Shown: one piece after another, positions 24,374-32,929 of the stretch | How the letters are laid out: each line of letters begins with the position of its first letter | Numbering within the stretch: the stretch's first letter is position 1 | NCBI RefSeq assembly: GCF_907164555.1 | Contig: NZ_CAJQZC010000012.1 | Span: 62,001-126,000, forward strand | Reading direction: 5' to 3' | Source: Paraburkholderia saeva | Lineage (GTDB): Bacteria; Pseudomonadota; Gammaproteobacteria; Burkholderiales; Burkholderiaceae | Length of the DNA: 64,000 nt | Made by a program: the position numbers and the translations under genes | Notes under the pieces: generated by a model | Database searches by the model: none | Told to the model about the DNA's origin: nothing | What the model saw: only the letters and a program-made list of their open reading frames with translations

Positions 24374-25369
24374 ATGACTGATTTTTCTCCGCTGACATTC
24401 GACCCCGATACGCTGGATCCCGAGGCTGCGGCCGTGTTGCCGCGCCTGTCCAGCGACGATCCTGTGGTGCGCCGCATTGCGCTCTTCGAACTCGCGGATC
24501 TCGAAGATGAAACCCTGCTGCCGCCGATCGTCGCCGCGTTGCGGCACGACGATTCGGCCGAGGTCCGTCGCGAGGCTGCACGCGTGCTTGCGGCATGGGA
24601 GCGCGAGGAGGTCGCCGAGGCGCTCTGTGGCGCGCTGCTCGATCTAGACGAAGCGGTGCGACTCGCCGCGGCCCAGAGTCTTTCGGAACTCAAGGACGCG
24701 ACGTCCGGGCCGGTGCTATTGCGCTGGGTCGCGCACACAGAGCCGTTCGTGCAGACGGCGGTCCTGCGCGCGCTGCGCGCGCTGCGTCTCGCCGATGCCT
24801 TCGATCCAGCTCTGCGCGCACTCTCGCATCCGCTCGCGGCGGTGCGTCTCGAGGCGGTCGGCGTGCTGGGATGGCTCAAGGACCAGCGGGCGCTGACGCA
24901 ACTCGCGGCGGTGGCTGCGGGCGATGTCGATCCCGACGTGCGCCGGTCAGCAATAGGCTCGCTGGGACTGTGCCCGGCGCCCACGACGACGATTGTCGAT
25001 GCGCTGCTCAGTGCGTTGCGCGACGACGCCTGGCAAGTGCGTGAAGAAGCCGCCACGACGCTGGGCAAACTGCGCGCGCTTCAGTCCCGCGAGGCACTCG
25101 TCGCGTCGCTCGACGATCCTTACTGGCAGGTCCGGCTGAAGTCCGCGCGTGCGCTGGGCCGGTTGCGCGACCCGGCCTCGGGACCGGCGCTCGCTGTGCT
25201 GCTGTCACATGCCATCAGCAATCTGCGTAAGGAGGCGGCGCTCGCGCTCAGCGAACTTGGCGACCGTGACGTATTGCCCGCCCTTATGCGTGTGCGGGAC
25301 GACGCCGACCCGGAAGTACGCAAGGCAGTCCGCATCGCGCTGCAACAGATTGGAGATCGCCCGGCATGA
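24374..25369 (+). CDS. HEAT-repeat protein of the sulfur operon
   Basis: 331 aa, cytosolic, made almost entirely of about nine PBS-lyase-type HEAT repeats of ~31 residues, such as 'DDSAEVRREAARVLAAWEREEVAEAL', 'DDAWQVREEAATTLGKL' and 'DDPYWQVRLKSARALGRLRD'. Such solenoids bind partner proteins or assist cofactor insertion; no catalytic motif is visible. It follows the ATPase by 43 nt and overlaps the DUF971 gene by 4 nt, so a shared role with the flavoprotein/ferredoxin pair is likely. That role is inferred from position only. Confidence 0.82.
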   Translation: MTDFSPLTFDPDTLDPEAAAVLPRLSSDDPVVRRIALFELADLEDETLLPPIVAALRHDDSAEVRREAARVLAAWEREEVAEALCGALLDLDEAVRLAAAQSLSELKDATSGPVLLRWVAHTEPFVQTAVLRALRALRLADAFDPALRALSHPLAAVRLEAVGVLGWLKDQRALTQLAAVAAGDVDPDVRRSAIGSLGLCPAPTTTIVDALLSALRDDAWQVREEAATTLGKLRALQSREALVASLDDPYWQVRLKSARALGRLRDPASGPALAVLLSHAISNLRKEAALALSELGDRDVLPALMRVRDDADPEVRKAVRIALQQIGDRPA

Positions 25370-25656
25370 GGGTGCCCGTACGCGTCGAGCTTGATTCCCG
25401 AGCCCGTACCATGACGTTGTACTGGCCCGATGCGGTGACACAGTGCCTCAGTCACGTTGCCTTGCGCCGCGCCTGTCCATGTGCGGCCTGCCGGCGTGTG
25501 CGGATCGGCGGTAACAAGGTGAGCGCGCGCGAGGACGTTGCCATCGTGAACATCCGGTCGATGGCGTATGGCGTGCAGCTCGTTTTCAGCGACGGGCACG
25601 AGCAGGGTATTTTTCCCTGGCCATTTCTCGAAGCGCTGGATGTCGTTTCGCCATGA
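25366..25656 (+). CDS. DUF971 protein (GBBH N-terminal-like domain)
   Basis: 96 aa. It matches the small domain found at the N-terminus of gamma-butyrobetaine hydroxylases and next to Mrp/ApbC proteins: 'LYWPDAVTQCLSHVALRRACPCAACRRVR' holds the Cys cluster (C-P-C-A-A-C), followed by 'MAYGVQLVFSDGHEQGIFPWPFLEAL'. The cysteines could bind zinc or an Fe-S cluster. It is the last gene of the operon, coupled to the HEAT protein by ATGA. Help with Fe-S maturation of the ferredoxin is a guess. Confidence 0.8.
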   Translation: MRVPVRVELDSRARTMTLYWPDAVTQCLSHVALRRACPCAACRRVRIGGNKVSAREDVAIVNIRSMAYGVQLVFSDGHEQGIFPWPFLEALDVVSP

Positions 25657-25709
25657 ACGGTGCGCCGTGAAGGAGGACTGCCAGGGCCAGCCCCTCGAGT
25701 CATAGCGAT

Positions 25710-25732
25710 CCGGGCGCTGTTTCAGCGCCCGG
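25710..25732. terminator. hairpin between convergent operons
   Basis: Perfect 10-bp stem CCGGGCGCTG / CAGCGCCCGG with a TTT loop, midway between two convergent genes. Its symmetry would let it act on both strands, though neither side has a clear U-tract. Confidence 0.65.
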
Positions 25733-25752
25733 CGATTCGCGGCAATGCCCTT

Positions 25753-26607
25753 TCACGCTTTCCCGCGCCACGGCACGAGACGCCGTTCGAGCGCCCGCAT
25801 GCAGAGATCGAAGGTCCATGCAATCAGGCCGATCAGCACGATTCCCATCACGACGACATCGGTGCGCAGAAAGCTGGACGCGTTGAGCACCATCTGACCG
25901 AGACCGGCCGTCGCCGCCACCATCTCGGCCGCAACCAGTGTGGTCCAGCCGAAGCCGACAGCGATCCGCAAACCTGTCAGAATTTCCGGCAGCGCCGCTG
26001 GCAGCACCACATGCCGGACAACCTGAGCAAAACTGGCGCCGAGCGAATACGCTGCGTTGACCTGCTCGGCCGTCGCGCTGCGGACGCCGGCGCGCGCGGC
26101 CATCGCAATGGGCGCGAAGCAGGCGAGGTAGATGACGATCAGTTTCGCGGTTTCGTCTATGCCGAACCAGATGACGACGAGCGGCAAATAGGCAAGCGGC
26201 GGTAACGGTCGATAGAACTCAAGTGGTGGATCGAGCAGTCCGCGTGCAATCCGGCTGACGCCCATCAGGATGCCGGCGGGGACCGCTGTCAGGCTCGCGA
26301 GTGCGAATGCGCCGAACACGCGGATGGCGCTCCACATCAGGTGCTCGGAGAGCGGCAGGCCGCCCTGGATGCGGCCGTTCCATGCATCGATAAAGGCGGA
26401 CCACACGGCCTGTGGCGAAGGCAGAAACAGCGGCGGAACCCAGCGAAACCAGGTTGCTGCCCACCAGAGTGTCGCGATGACGACGACAGAAGCGACACTC
26501 AGCGCAACGGTCGGGCCTTCTCCCGGCAGTCCACGGCGAGGCCTCCGACGTCTGGCCGTATGCGCCGCAGCGGCGTGAGTGGACGGTAACGATTCGATCG
26601 AACTCAT
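25753..26607 (-). CDS. tauC: taurine/sulfonate ABC permease
   Basis: 284 aa from the ATG at 26607, which overlaps the tauB stop (ATGA). About six membrane helices with an 'AAYSLGASFAQVVRHVVLPAALPEILTGLR' EAA loop typical of TauC/SsuC. The N-terminus is an Arg-rich cytosolic segment. It forms the membrane channel of the TauABC-type importer with the two genes upstream. No tauD dioxygenase gene is present in the window, so the imported sulfonate must be cleaved by an enzyme encoded elsewhere or by the neighbouring operon. Confidence 0.85.
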   Translation of the reverse strand: MSSIESLPSTHAAAAHTARRRRPRRGLPGEGPTVALSVASVVVIATLWWAATWFRWVPPLFLPSPQAVWSAFIDAWNGRIQGGLPLSEHLMWSAIRVFGAFALASLTAVPAGILMGVSRIARGLLDPPLEFYRPLPPLAYLPLVVIWFGIDETAKLIVIYLACFAPIAMAARAGVRSATAEQVNAAYSLGASFAQVVRHVVLPAALPEILTGLRIAVGFGWTTLVAAEMVAATAGLGQMVLNASSFLRTDVVVMGIVLIGLIAWTFDLCMRALERRLVPWRGKA

Positions 26608-27398
26608 GATGCGATCGCCTCGCGCGCTGCATGCGGTTCGCCGTGCAGATGTCGCACGAGCCGCTCGCGCCACGCGATGAATTCGGGCGACGACTTCACC
26701 GCGCGCGCATCGCGCGAAGCGAGAAACTGGCGCGCGAACGGCAATTCGTGACTGTCGGCGATCCGCCCCGGACCGGGCGTCATCAGGACGAGTCGCGTCG
26801 CGAGAAACAATGCCTCTTCGACGCTATGCGTGATGAAGAAAATAGTCTTGCGGGTGCGGCCCCAGACATCGAGAACGAGCTCCTGCATCGTTTCGCGGGT
26901 GAGCGCATCCAGCGCGCCCATAGGCTCGTCCATCAGCAGGACCTGAGGGTCGCTGGCAAGCGCGCGGGCGATGCCGACGCGCTGCTGCATGCCGCCGGAA
27001 AGCGCGTACACGCGCGCATCGGCGTGTTTGTCGAGGCCGACGAGCGCCAGCATTTCGCGCGCTATTTCGCGCCGGCGAGTGCGTTCGACGCCCTGAAAAC
27101 GCAGTCCGAGCGCGACGTTGTCGAGGACGTCGAGCCACGGCATCAGCGCGTATTTCTGGAAGACCACGCCACGTTCAGCGCCAGGCCCGGCGATCGGTTC
27201 GCCGTTCAGCCGCGCGACACCCGTCGTTGGATCGATGAAACCGGCGAGACAGTTCAGCAGCGTTGTCTTGCCGCATCCCGACGCGCCAAGCGCGACGACG
27301 AACTCGCCGCTCTCTATGTGCAGATCGACCCCTTCGAGCGCGGCCATCGACGCGCCCTCGTAGGTCACGCCGAGGCCGCGGATCTCCAGTGTGCTCAT
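26604..27398 (-). CDS. tauB: taurine/sulfonate ABC ATPase
   Basis: 264 aa. Walker A 'GASGCGKTT', Q-loop 'VFQKYALMPWLDV', signature 'LSGGMQQRVGIARAL', Walker B 'VLLMDEPMGALDALT' and H-loop 'FITHS' are all present. 'GAERGVVFQKYALMPWL' is close to TauB. It is coupled by 4-nt overlaps to the genes on both sides, giving the order tauA-tauB-tauC. It powers the importer at the cytosolic face. Confidence 0.88.
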   Translation of the reverse strand: MSTLEIRGLGVTYEGASMAALEGVDLHIESGEFVVALGASGCGKTTLLNCLAGFIDPTTGVARLNGEPIAGPGAERGVVFQKYALMPWLDVLDNVALGLRFQGVERTRRREIAREMLALVGLDKHADARVYALSGGMQQRVGIARALASDPQVLLMDEPMGALDALTRETMQELVLDVWGRTRKTIFFITHSVEEALFLATRLVLMTPGPGRIADSHELPFARQFLASRDARAVKSSPEFIAWRERLVRHLHGEPHAAREAIAS

Positions 27399-28417
27399 TT
27401 CGCCGCTTGCTGCACGAAGCGCGGATCGACACCCGCCGAGTAGTCAGGCAGCACGTTTTGAATCGTGCCCTGCGACTTGAGGAACGCGGCCGTCGCTGCC
27501 AGGGACTTCGCCGCGCCACTCTGCGCTCCACCGCCGAGCCAGGTGGGCGATGCCTGTTCCGCAAGCGTTGGGAACGCGTAGAGCGCGAGACTCGCGGGGA
27601 CATCGGCGGCGTTCGCGCCCGATTCCTTTGCTACGCCTTCCACTTCTTTCGACCCTGCCACCCACGCGGATTTGTGATCGCGATATTGCGCATCCGTGTC
27701 CGCGAGCACCTTGACGAGACCGACGAGAAACGCGTCATTGTCTTTCGCGAACCTGCGACTTACCGCGAAACCATCGAAGGTTGCCTTGCCCGATTCTTTC
27801 GCCACCTCGCCTGACGTGATCAGCACCTTGCCGTTCTTCTTCACTTTCGCGAGGACCGGATCCCAGATGTAGGTCGCGTCGATGTCGCCGCGCTCCCACG
27901 CCGCGGCCACTTCGGGCGGTCGCAGGTTGAGCACCTTCACGGTCGACGGGTCGACGCCTGCATCCTGCAGTGCGACGAGCGCGTGGAAGTGCGACGTCGA
28001 AACAAACGGCAGGCCGATCTTTTTGCCCTTGAGGTCGGTGATCTTCGTGACGCCCGAGCCGTCGCGGGCAACCAGCGCTTCCGCGTCGTTGATGTTATCG
28101 AGCACCCAGAAGAGCGAGATGTCTACGCCTTGCGACAGCCCCGCCGCGATTGGGCTGGAGCCTGCTTCGCCGAGCTGGATCGAACCGGACGCCAGTGCGC
28201 GGACCACGTCGGCGCCGCTGCCAAGCTTGCGGTAGGTCACCTTGTAGCCCGTCGCTTTTTCGACTGCGCCGCTCACCTGCGCGTATCGCCAGGGTACGAC
28301 CATGTCCTGATAGCCGATCACGACCTCGCGCGACTCAGCGTGCGCGACACCCGCCGCCATCGCGAAGAAGGCGATGCCCGCAGCCGTCACTCGCAGCGAA
28401 GAGAACAATGTTTTCAT
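27395..28417 (-). CDS. tauA: taurine-type periplasmic binding protein
   Basis: 340 aa from the ATG at 28417. Signal peptide 'MKTLFSSLRVTAAGIAFFAMAAGVAHA', then a TauA-like fold: 'VVIGYQDMVVPWRYAQVSGAVEKATGYKV', 'LASGSIQLGEAGSSPIAAGLSQGVDI', 'IWDPVLAKVKKNGKVLITSGEV'. It is the usual family length, unlike the 475-aa relative encoded at 21226. It should bind taurine or a similar alkanesulfonate in the periplasm. Expression probably starts near 28455, where a TATAGT box on the minus strand sits beside a palindrome. Confidence 0.87.
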   Translation of the reverse strand: MKTLFSSLRVTAAGIAFFAMAAGVAHAESREVVIGYQDMVVPWRYAQVSGAVEKATGYKVTYRKLGSGADVVRALASGSIQLGEAGSSPIAAGLSQGVDISLFWVLDNINDAEALVARDGSGVTKITDLKGKKIGLPFVSTSHFHALVALQDAGVDPSTVKVLNLRPPEVAAAWERGDIDATYIWDPVLAKVKKNGKVLITSGEVAKESGKATFDGFAVSRRFAKDNDAFLVGLVKVLADTDAQYRDHKSAWVAGSKEVEGVAKESGANAADVPASLALYAFPTLAEQASPTWLGGGAQSGAAKSLAATAAFLKSQGTIQNVLPDYSAGVDPRFVQQAAK

Positions 28418-28872
28418 GGATGACCCCGGTCCTTTCGATATGGTTAAGCGACCGACTATAAGCAATCCATCAGCCCGATGGTTCGAACCATTCATGCATT
28501 GCAAATAACGCAGCGGCGACGTTGCTTTGCATGTGATATTGGAAGCGGGAGGGTCGCGTCTGGCGCGCCACTCGCCAGGCGTGCCATTGCGTGCGCATCG
28601 CCGACAGCGATTCTTCTTCTATCGATATGCGAAAAAATTGAAACGGCCGCGATGCGGACTTCGCCAGTTTCATCGTTCGTCACACGAAGGGCGCGGGCAC
28701 GGGTTCTATCCGGGCAGGAGGAACAGCGCATCGATGGCGGGAGCGCCTTTATTCCAGTGCTCACTTAGTACCCGACAATTTCTTGGTTCGTTGAGGCACG
28801 GTCCGTTGCTACATTGGCGCTCGCCATGCACCGCTTGAGTGCCAGCGCTATCGAACCCTGGAAGACCATCCA
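28418..28872. other. divergent control region between tauA and an amino-acid transporter
   Basis: No reading frame here has a recognisable product or good ribosome binding site. On the tauA side it contains a TATAGT-like -10 (28455-28460, minus strand) and a perfect palindrome at 28478-28491. The rightward promoter for the gene at 28873 could not be placed with confidence. Confidence 0.6.
28478..28491. promoter_or_regulatory. 14-bp palindrome upstream of tauA
   Basis: ATGGTTCGAACCAT is a perfect 14-bp palindrome whose near end is 61 bp before the tauA start. It would overlap the -35 area of the promoter suggested by the TATAGT box. It is a candidate operator for a sulfur-starvation regulator; the protein is unknown. 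Confidence 0.5.
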
Positions 28873-29691
28873 ATGAAAATCAAATATCTCGTGCCGGCAG
28901 CCATGGGGCTGCTGTTGATCGTGTCGGGCGCGGCCCACGCCGACCGGCTGGACGACATCAGGAAGGCCGGCGTATTACGCGTGGCGACCTTCGACAGCAA
29001 TGCGCCGTTCGGCTTTGTCGATCCGAAGACCAACCAGATTGTCGGCCTCGACGTCGATTACGCGAAGGCTGTGGCCGACAGGCTTGGTGTCAAGCTCGAA
29101 ATCCAGCCGACCAACCCGGCGAACCGCATCGCGTTCCTGACGTCGAAGAAAGTCGATCTCGTGTTTGCCAACTTCACGATCACGGACGAACGCAAGAAGG
29201 AAGTCGATTTCAGCACGCCTTACTTCGCCTCCGGTACGCAGTTCATTGCGAAAAAGGGCGTACTGAAGACGCCTGCGCAGTTGAACAGCTTGCGGATCGG
29301 CGCGGACAAGGGCACCACCAACGAGCAACAGGTGCGCGCGCAGTTCCCACAAGCCACGATCGTCGCGTATGACGATACGCCGTTCGCCTTTGCGGCCTTG
29401 CGCACGGGTAACGTGCAGGCCATCACGCAGGACGGCCCGAAGCTCGTGGCGCTGCTTGCCAACGTGCCCGATCGCGAAAAATACGAGATCCCTGCATTCA
29501 CCATTTCTAACGACTATGAGGGCGTCGGCGTGCCTAAAGGCGAGCCGCGTTTGCTCAGTTTCGTCAACGACACGCTGAAAGGCCTCGAGACAGACGGCAC
29601 GGCGGCAAACATCTACGACCAGTGGTTTGGCCCGAAGAGCCGTGCGCCGTTGCCAAGGCTGTTCAAGATTGGCGATCCGCAAAAGGGCTGA
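28873..29691 (+). CDS. polar amino-acid ABC substrate-binding protein
   Basis: 272 aa. Signal peptide ending in 'AAHADRLDD', then an SBP_bac_3 domain: 'GVLRVATFDSNAPFGFVDPKTNQIVGLDVDYAKAVADRLG', 'VDLVFANFTITDERKKEVDFSTPYF' and 'LRIGADKGTTNEQQV'. Periplasmic, binding a polar amino acid. The next-door sulfur genes make cystine a reasonable guess, but the pocket cannot be read reliably from sequence. Two permease genes follow after about 100 nt, with no ATPase gene. Confidence 0.85.
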   Translation: MKIKYLVPAAMGLLLIVSGAAHADRLDDIRKAGVLRVATFDSNAPFGFVDPKTNQIVGLDVDYAKAVADRLGVKLEIQPTNPANRIAFLTSKKVDLVFANFTITDERKKEVDFSTPYFASGTQFIAKKGVLKTPAQLNSLRIGADKGTTNEQQVRAQFPQATIVAYDDTPFAFAALRTGNVQAITQDGPKLVALLANVPDREKYEIPAFTISNDYEGVGVPKGEPRLLSFVNDTLKGLETDGTAANIYDQWFGPKSRAPLPRLFKIGDPQKG

Positions 29692-29791
29692 GCGTCCGGC
29701 CGCTCTTTCCCGCTTTGCATGCCGTCCGGCTGAGCCGCGTTACAGTGGCCAGCCGGACCTGTCTTTTTGCTCGACTGCTCCCTGAAACTGC

Positions 29792-30523
29792 ATGGTTCCG
29801 ATGAACGGATGGCTGGCGCCGAAATACCTGGGCTGGCTCTGGCAAGGTTTTGGCATGACGCTGGGGCTTTCAGTCCTGGTGATGATCTCGGCGACGGCTT
29901 GCGGCTTTGTGCTGGCGCTCGCCCGCAGCTCGCGCGCGGCGCCGCTTCGACAGGCCGCAGCCTTTTACGTGCTGGTGTTCCGCAATTCACCGCTGATCGT
30001 GCAGCTCCTGTTCTGGTATTTCGGCGTGGCGACGCTACTGCCCGAAACCGCGATGAACTGGTTGAATGCGCCGCATCGGGTGGACTTCGGCCTCGTGTCG
30101 GTCGGCTGGCCGTCGTTTGAGTTTGTCGCCGGGTGGTTCGGGCTGACCTGCTATACCACCGCCTTCATCGGGGAGGAATTTCGCGCGGGGCTCTCCGGGG
30201 TTCCCGCCGGACAACACCAGGCGGCGTCGGCGCTGGGTTTGACGCCATTGGGCGCGTTCGTTCATGTGATCCTGCCGCAGGCGGTACGCATCGCGACGCC
30301 TCCGCTCTTCGGACAGTACATGAACGTCGTGAAGAATTCGTCGTTGACGATGGCGATCGGGCTGGCCGAACTGTCGTATGTGTCGCGTCAGATCGACACC
30401 GAAACATTCAAGACCTTCCAGTCCTTCGGTGCCGCGACGGTCCTCTACATTCTCACGATCGCCGTGATCGAAACCGGACTCGTGCTGACTCGCCGCACCA
30501 GCGCCTCTACAGGAAGAAGATAG
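29792..30523 (+). CDS. amino-acid ABC permease 1
   Basis: 243-aa inner-membrane permease of the HisM/GlnP group, with membrane helices around 'GMTLGLSVLVMISATACGFVLALA' and the EAA loop 'GVPAGQHQAASALGLTPLGAFVHVILPQAVRIATPP'. The first ATG at 29792 is taken; a second at 29801 is possible and neither has a strong ribosome binding site. It should form a heterodimer with the permease encoded next. Confidence 0.85.
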   Translation: MVPMNGWLAPKYLGWLWQGFGMTLGLSVLVMISATACGFVLALARSSRAAPLRQAAAFYVLVFRNSPLIVQLLFWYFGVATLLPETAMNWLNAPHRVDFGLVSVGWPSFEFVAGWFGLTCYTTAFIGEEFRAGLSGVPAGQHQAASALGLTPLGAFVHVILPQAVRIATPPLFGQYMNVVKNSSLTMAIGLAELSYVSRQIDTETFKTFQSFGAATVLYILTIAVIETGLVLTRRTSASTGRR

Positions 30524-30525
30524 AC

Positions 30526-31308
30526 GTGGACCTTTCGCCGCTGCTGTCGAACATGCCGTACCTGCTGGTCGGCACCTTCCCGCATGGGCCGCTGGGCGGT
30601 GTCGCATTGACGGCGGTGATGGCCGTCATTTCAGCATCGCTATCGGCGCTGCTGGGGCTCGCAGGCGGCGTTGCGCTTGCGCTCACGCGCAACGCTGTAC
30701 ACATCGTCCTGCTTGCGGTGATCGGTTTTTTCCGCGCGATTCCTGTCCTGATGCTCATCTTCTGGGCATTCTTTCTGCTGCCGGTCCTGCTGCACGTCGA
30801 CGTACCTGGCCTTGCCACCGTGATCTGCGCACTGGCGCTGATCGGCGGAGCTTATCTGTCGCATTCGGTGCATGCGGGTATCGTGGCCGTGGGTGAAGGA
30901 CAGTTGCAGGCCGCGCTGTCACTCGGACTTACGCGCACCCAGGCGCTGCGCCATGTGGTGTTGCCGCAAGCCGTCCGGATCATGGCGCCGTCATTCATCA
31001 ACCAGTGGGTATCGCTCGTCAAGGATACGTCACTTGCCTATATCGTTGGTGTGCCGGAATTTGCATTCCTTGCCAATCAGGTGAACAGCCGTCTGATGGT
31101 GTATCCGGTGCAGATATTTCTGTTTGCCGGTTTCGTCTATCTGGTTCTTTGTACGTCGCTCGACGCGTTTGCAACCTGGCTGCTCACTGGACGTTCCCGT
31201 CGACACGCTAACCGGGCAACGACGTCGATGCACGAGGGGGACCGCGCCATCACGGTCAGTTCGACGGAACAATATGGGCTGCCGGTTCGCGGAGACAGGC
31301 CGACGTAA
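30526..31308 (+). CDS. amino-acid ABC permease 2
   Basis: 260 aa with a GTG start at 30526, two nt after the stop of permease 1 and behind AGGAAG. Same HisM/GlnP family, EAA loop 'GEGQLQAALSLGLTRTQALRHVVLPQAVRIMAPS'. The C-terminal 35 residues after 'WLLTGRSRR' are polar and unrelated to the fold. No ATP-binding gene follows; the transporter must borrow an ATPase from elsewhere in the genome. Confidence 0.83.
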   Translation: MDLSPLLSNMPYLLVGTFPHGPLGGVALTAVMAVISASLSALLGLAGGVALALTRNAVHIVLLAVIGFFRAIPVLMLIFWAFFLLPVLLHVDVPGLATVICALALIGGAYLSHSVHAGIVAVGEGQLQAALSLGLTRTQALRHVVLPQAVRIMAPSFINQWVSLVKDTSLAYIVGVPEFAFLANQVNSRLMVYPVQIFLFAGFVYLVLCTSLDAFATWLLTGRSRRHANRATTSMHEGDRAITVSSTEQYGLPVRGDRPT

Positions 31309-31550
31309 ACATGCCGCGCACATGCCCATCGCTAAAGATCGGTTGCATGCCATGTGCGTCTGGAGGCAGGTCAGGAGCCCTGGCTTTTCGCGGCATGAGC
31401 GGCCCTCGGGTAAACAGTGCCCCGATGCAAGCGAGTTTTCAGCCGACTTCTGGCACGCCAATCAAGGCCGCAATTTCAGAATTTGATACCCGTGCTCGCA
31501 AAGAACCCGCACGTATTGATGCTCAAGGAGCGCGCGACTCCAGAATCTTG

Positions 31551-31574
31551 AGACCCCGCGGTGGGGCGGGGTCT
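31551..31574 (-). terminator. hairpin after dadA
   Basis: Perfect 9-bp GC-rich stem (AGACCCCGC / GCGGGGTCT) with a 6-nt loop, 24 nt past the dadA stop. No U-tract follows on either strand, so it may stabilise transcript ends rather than end transcription by itself. Confidence 0.55.
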
Positions 31575-31597
31575 GTGATGTCGTCTGGAAGCGCTTA

Positions 31598-32875
31598 TCA
31601 GACGTTGACCGGGAGGTCTTTTCGCGTTGTCGCGGGCTCCGCGCCCGTCAAACTGGACGTGCTGGTAACCACGAGCTCCGTCACAGCTTCAGCAGTCGCT
31701 GCCGAGAGCGTCCACCCTAAATGCCCGTGACCGGTGTTGTAGAAAATGTTGCGTCGACGACCGGCGCCAACCTTGGGCAACATGCCCGGGAGCATGGGGC
31801 GCAGGCCCGCCCACGGAATGACGCGCGCCGTCGACATATCCGGGAAATGCTTACGCGTCCAGTTGACGAGGGGCTGGATTCGATCTGAGCGGATGTCGCG
31901 GTTCATACCGTTTAGCTCCGCCGTTCCCGCCACGCGGAAGCGATCAGCGCCAAGACGACTGGTGACAATCTTGGCGTTGTCGTCAAGCAGACTGACCCAG
32001 GGCGCGGCTTGCTGGCTTCCTGTATCGTCCAGACAGACCGTGATCGAATAACCTTTCACCGGATAGACGTTCACGTGGTCTCCCAGGTACGCGGCGAGAG
32101 CACGGCTTCCGACACCCGCACATATCACCAGCCGGTCGAAGTTATCCGTATCCGTATGACCTTCACGCATGAACGCAATTTCAAGTTCCCCATCCGCGGC
32201 CTCGGAGATGGACTGCACGGTCGTGTCGTAGCGGAATTCGACACCCAGACGCACACAGGCCTCCGCAAGACCGCGGGTGAACTTGTGAATGTCGCCGGTC
32301 GAATCCGACTCGGTGAAAAAGCCGCCGTGGAAGTGCCCCTGAAGCGCAGGCTCAAGGGCGTGGATTTCGTCAGGCGTCACAGGGCGCCGATCAAGGCCGC
32401 CTTCACGTAGCAATGCATTGACCTTCGTCGCCGTCTCGAACTCCTTACGGGTGGCATAAAAATGCAGAATGCCACGTCGCTCAAGGTCGAAATCGATCTG
32501 TTCCCGCTCAGCAATCGAGAACAGATGCTGGCGTGCAGCGATGGCGAGTCGCACTGTTTCGATCGTGTTGCTGCGGTAGTTCGGAATCTGGCGCAGGAAC
32601 TCACCGATCCAGCTGTACTTGTGCCAATCCGGCCGCGGATTCATGAGGAGCGGGGCGTTGCGGCTAAACATCCAGCGCAGGCCTTTCAACACGGTGGCGC
32701 GGCTATTCCAGACCTCAGCGTTACTGGCGGAGAGTTGTCCGCCGTTGGCAAATGAAGTTTCCATTGCCGCATAGCGATGACGTTCGAGAACGGTGACGCG
32801 GTAACCGCGACGGGCGAGGGCGTAAGCAGTCGTGACGCCGGTAATGCCGGCGCCAATGATGGCGATGTGGGACAT
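31598..32875 (-). CDS. dadA: D-amino-acid dehydrogenase DadA-like
   Basis: 425 aa from the ATG at 32875. FAD motif 'IIGAGITGVTTAYALARRGYRVTVLE' at the N-terminus, then DadA features: 'TSFANGGQLSASNAEVWN', 'PVKGYSITVCLDD' and a C-terminal 'NTGHGHLGWTLSAATAEAV'. It oxidises D-amino acids (or glycine) to 2-oxo acids and ammonia, passing electrons to the respiratory chain at the inner membrane. Its leader contains a tandem glycine riboswitch, which suggests that glycine controls it and may be a substrate or related to one. Confidence 0.87.
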   Translation of the reverse strand: MSHIAIIGAGITGVTTAYALARRGYRVTVLERHRYAAMETSFANGGQLSASNAEVWNSRATVLKGLRWMFSRNAPLLMNPRPDWHKYSWIGEFLRQIPNYRSNTIETVRLAIAARQHLFSIAEREQIDFDLERRGILHFYATRKEFETATKVNALLREGGLDRRPVTPDEIHALEPALQGHFHGGFFTESDSTGDIHKFTRGLAEACVRLGVEFRYDTTVQSISEAADGELEIAFMREGHTDTDNFDRLVICAGVGSRALAAYLGDHVNVYPVKGYSITVCLDDTGSQQAAPWVSLLDDNAKIVTSRLGADRFRVAGTAELNGMNRDIRSDRIQPLVNWTRKHFPDMSTARVIPWAGLRPMLPGMLPKVGAGRRRNIFYNTGHGHLGWTLSAATAEAVTELVVTSTSSLTGAEPATTRKDLPVNV

Positions 32876-32929
32876 GACATGGTCCAGTGTTCGTTGAGCA
32901 TTGCCGGCCGATGCTGGCCGGGACGAATG

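Noticed and set aside
29700..29791. hidden ABC ATPase fragment between binding protein and permease
   Set aside because: The 100-bp gap is too short and shows no Walker motif in any frame.
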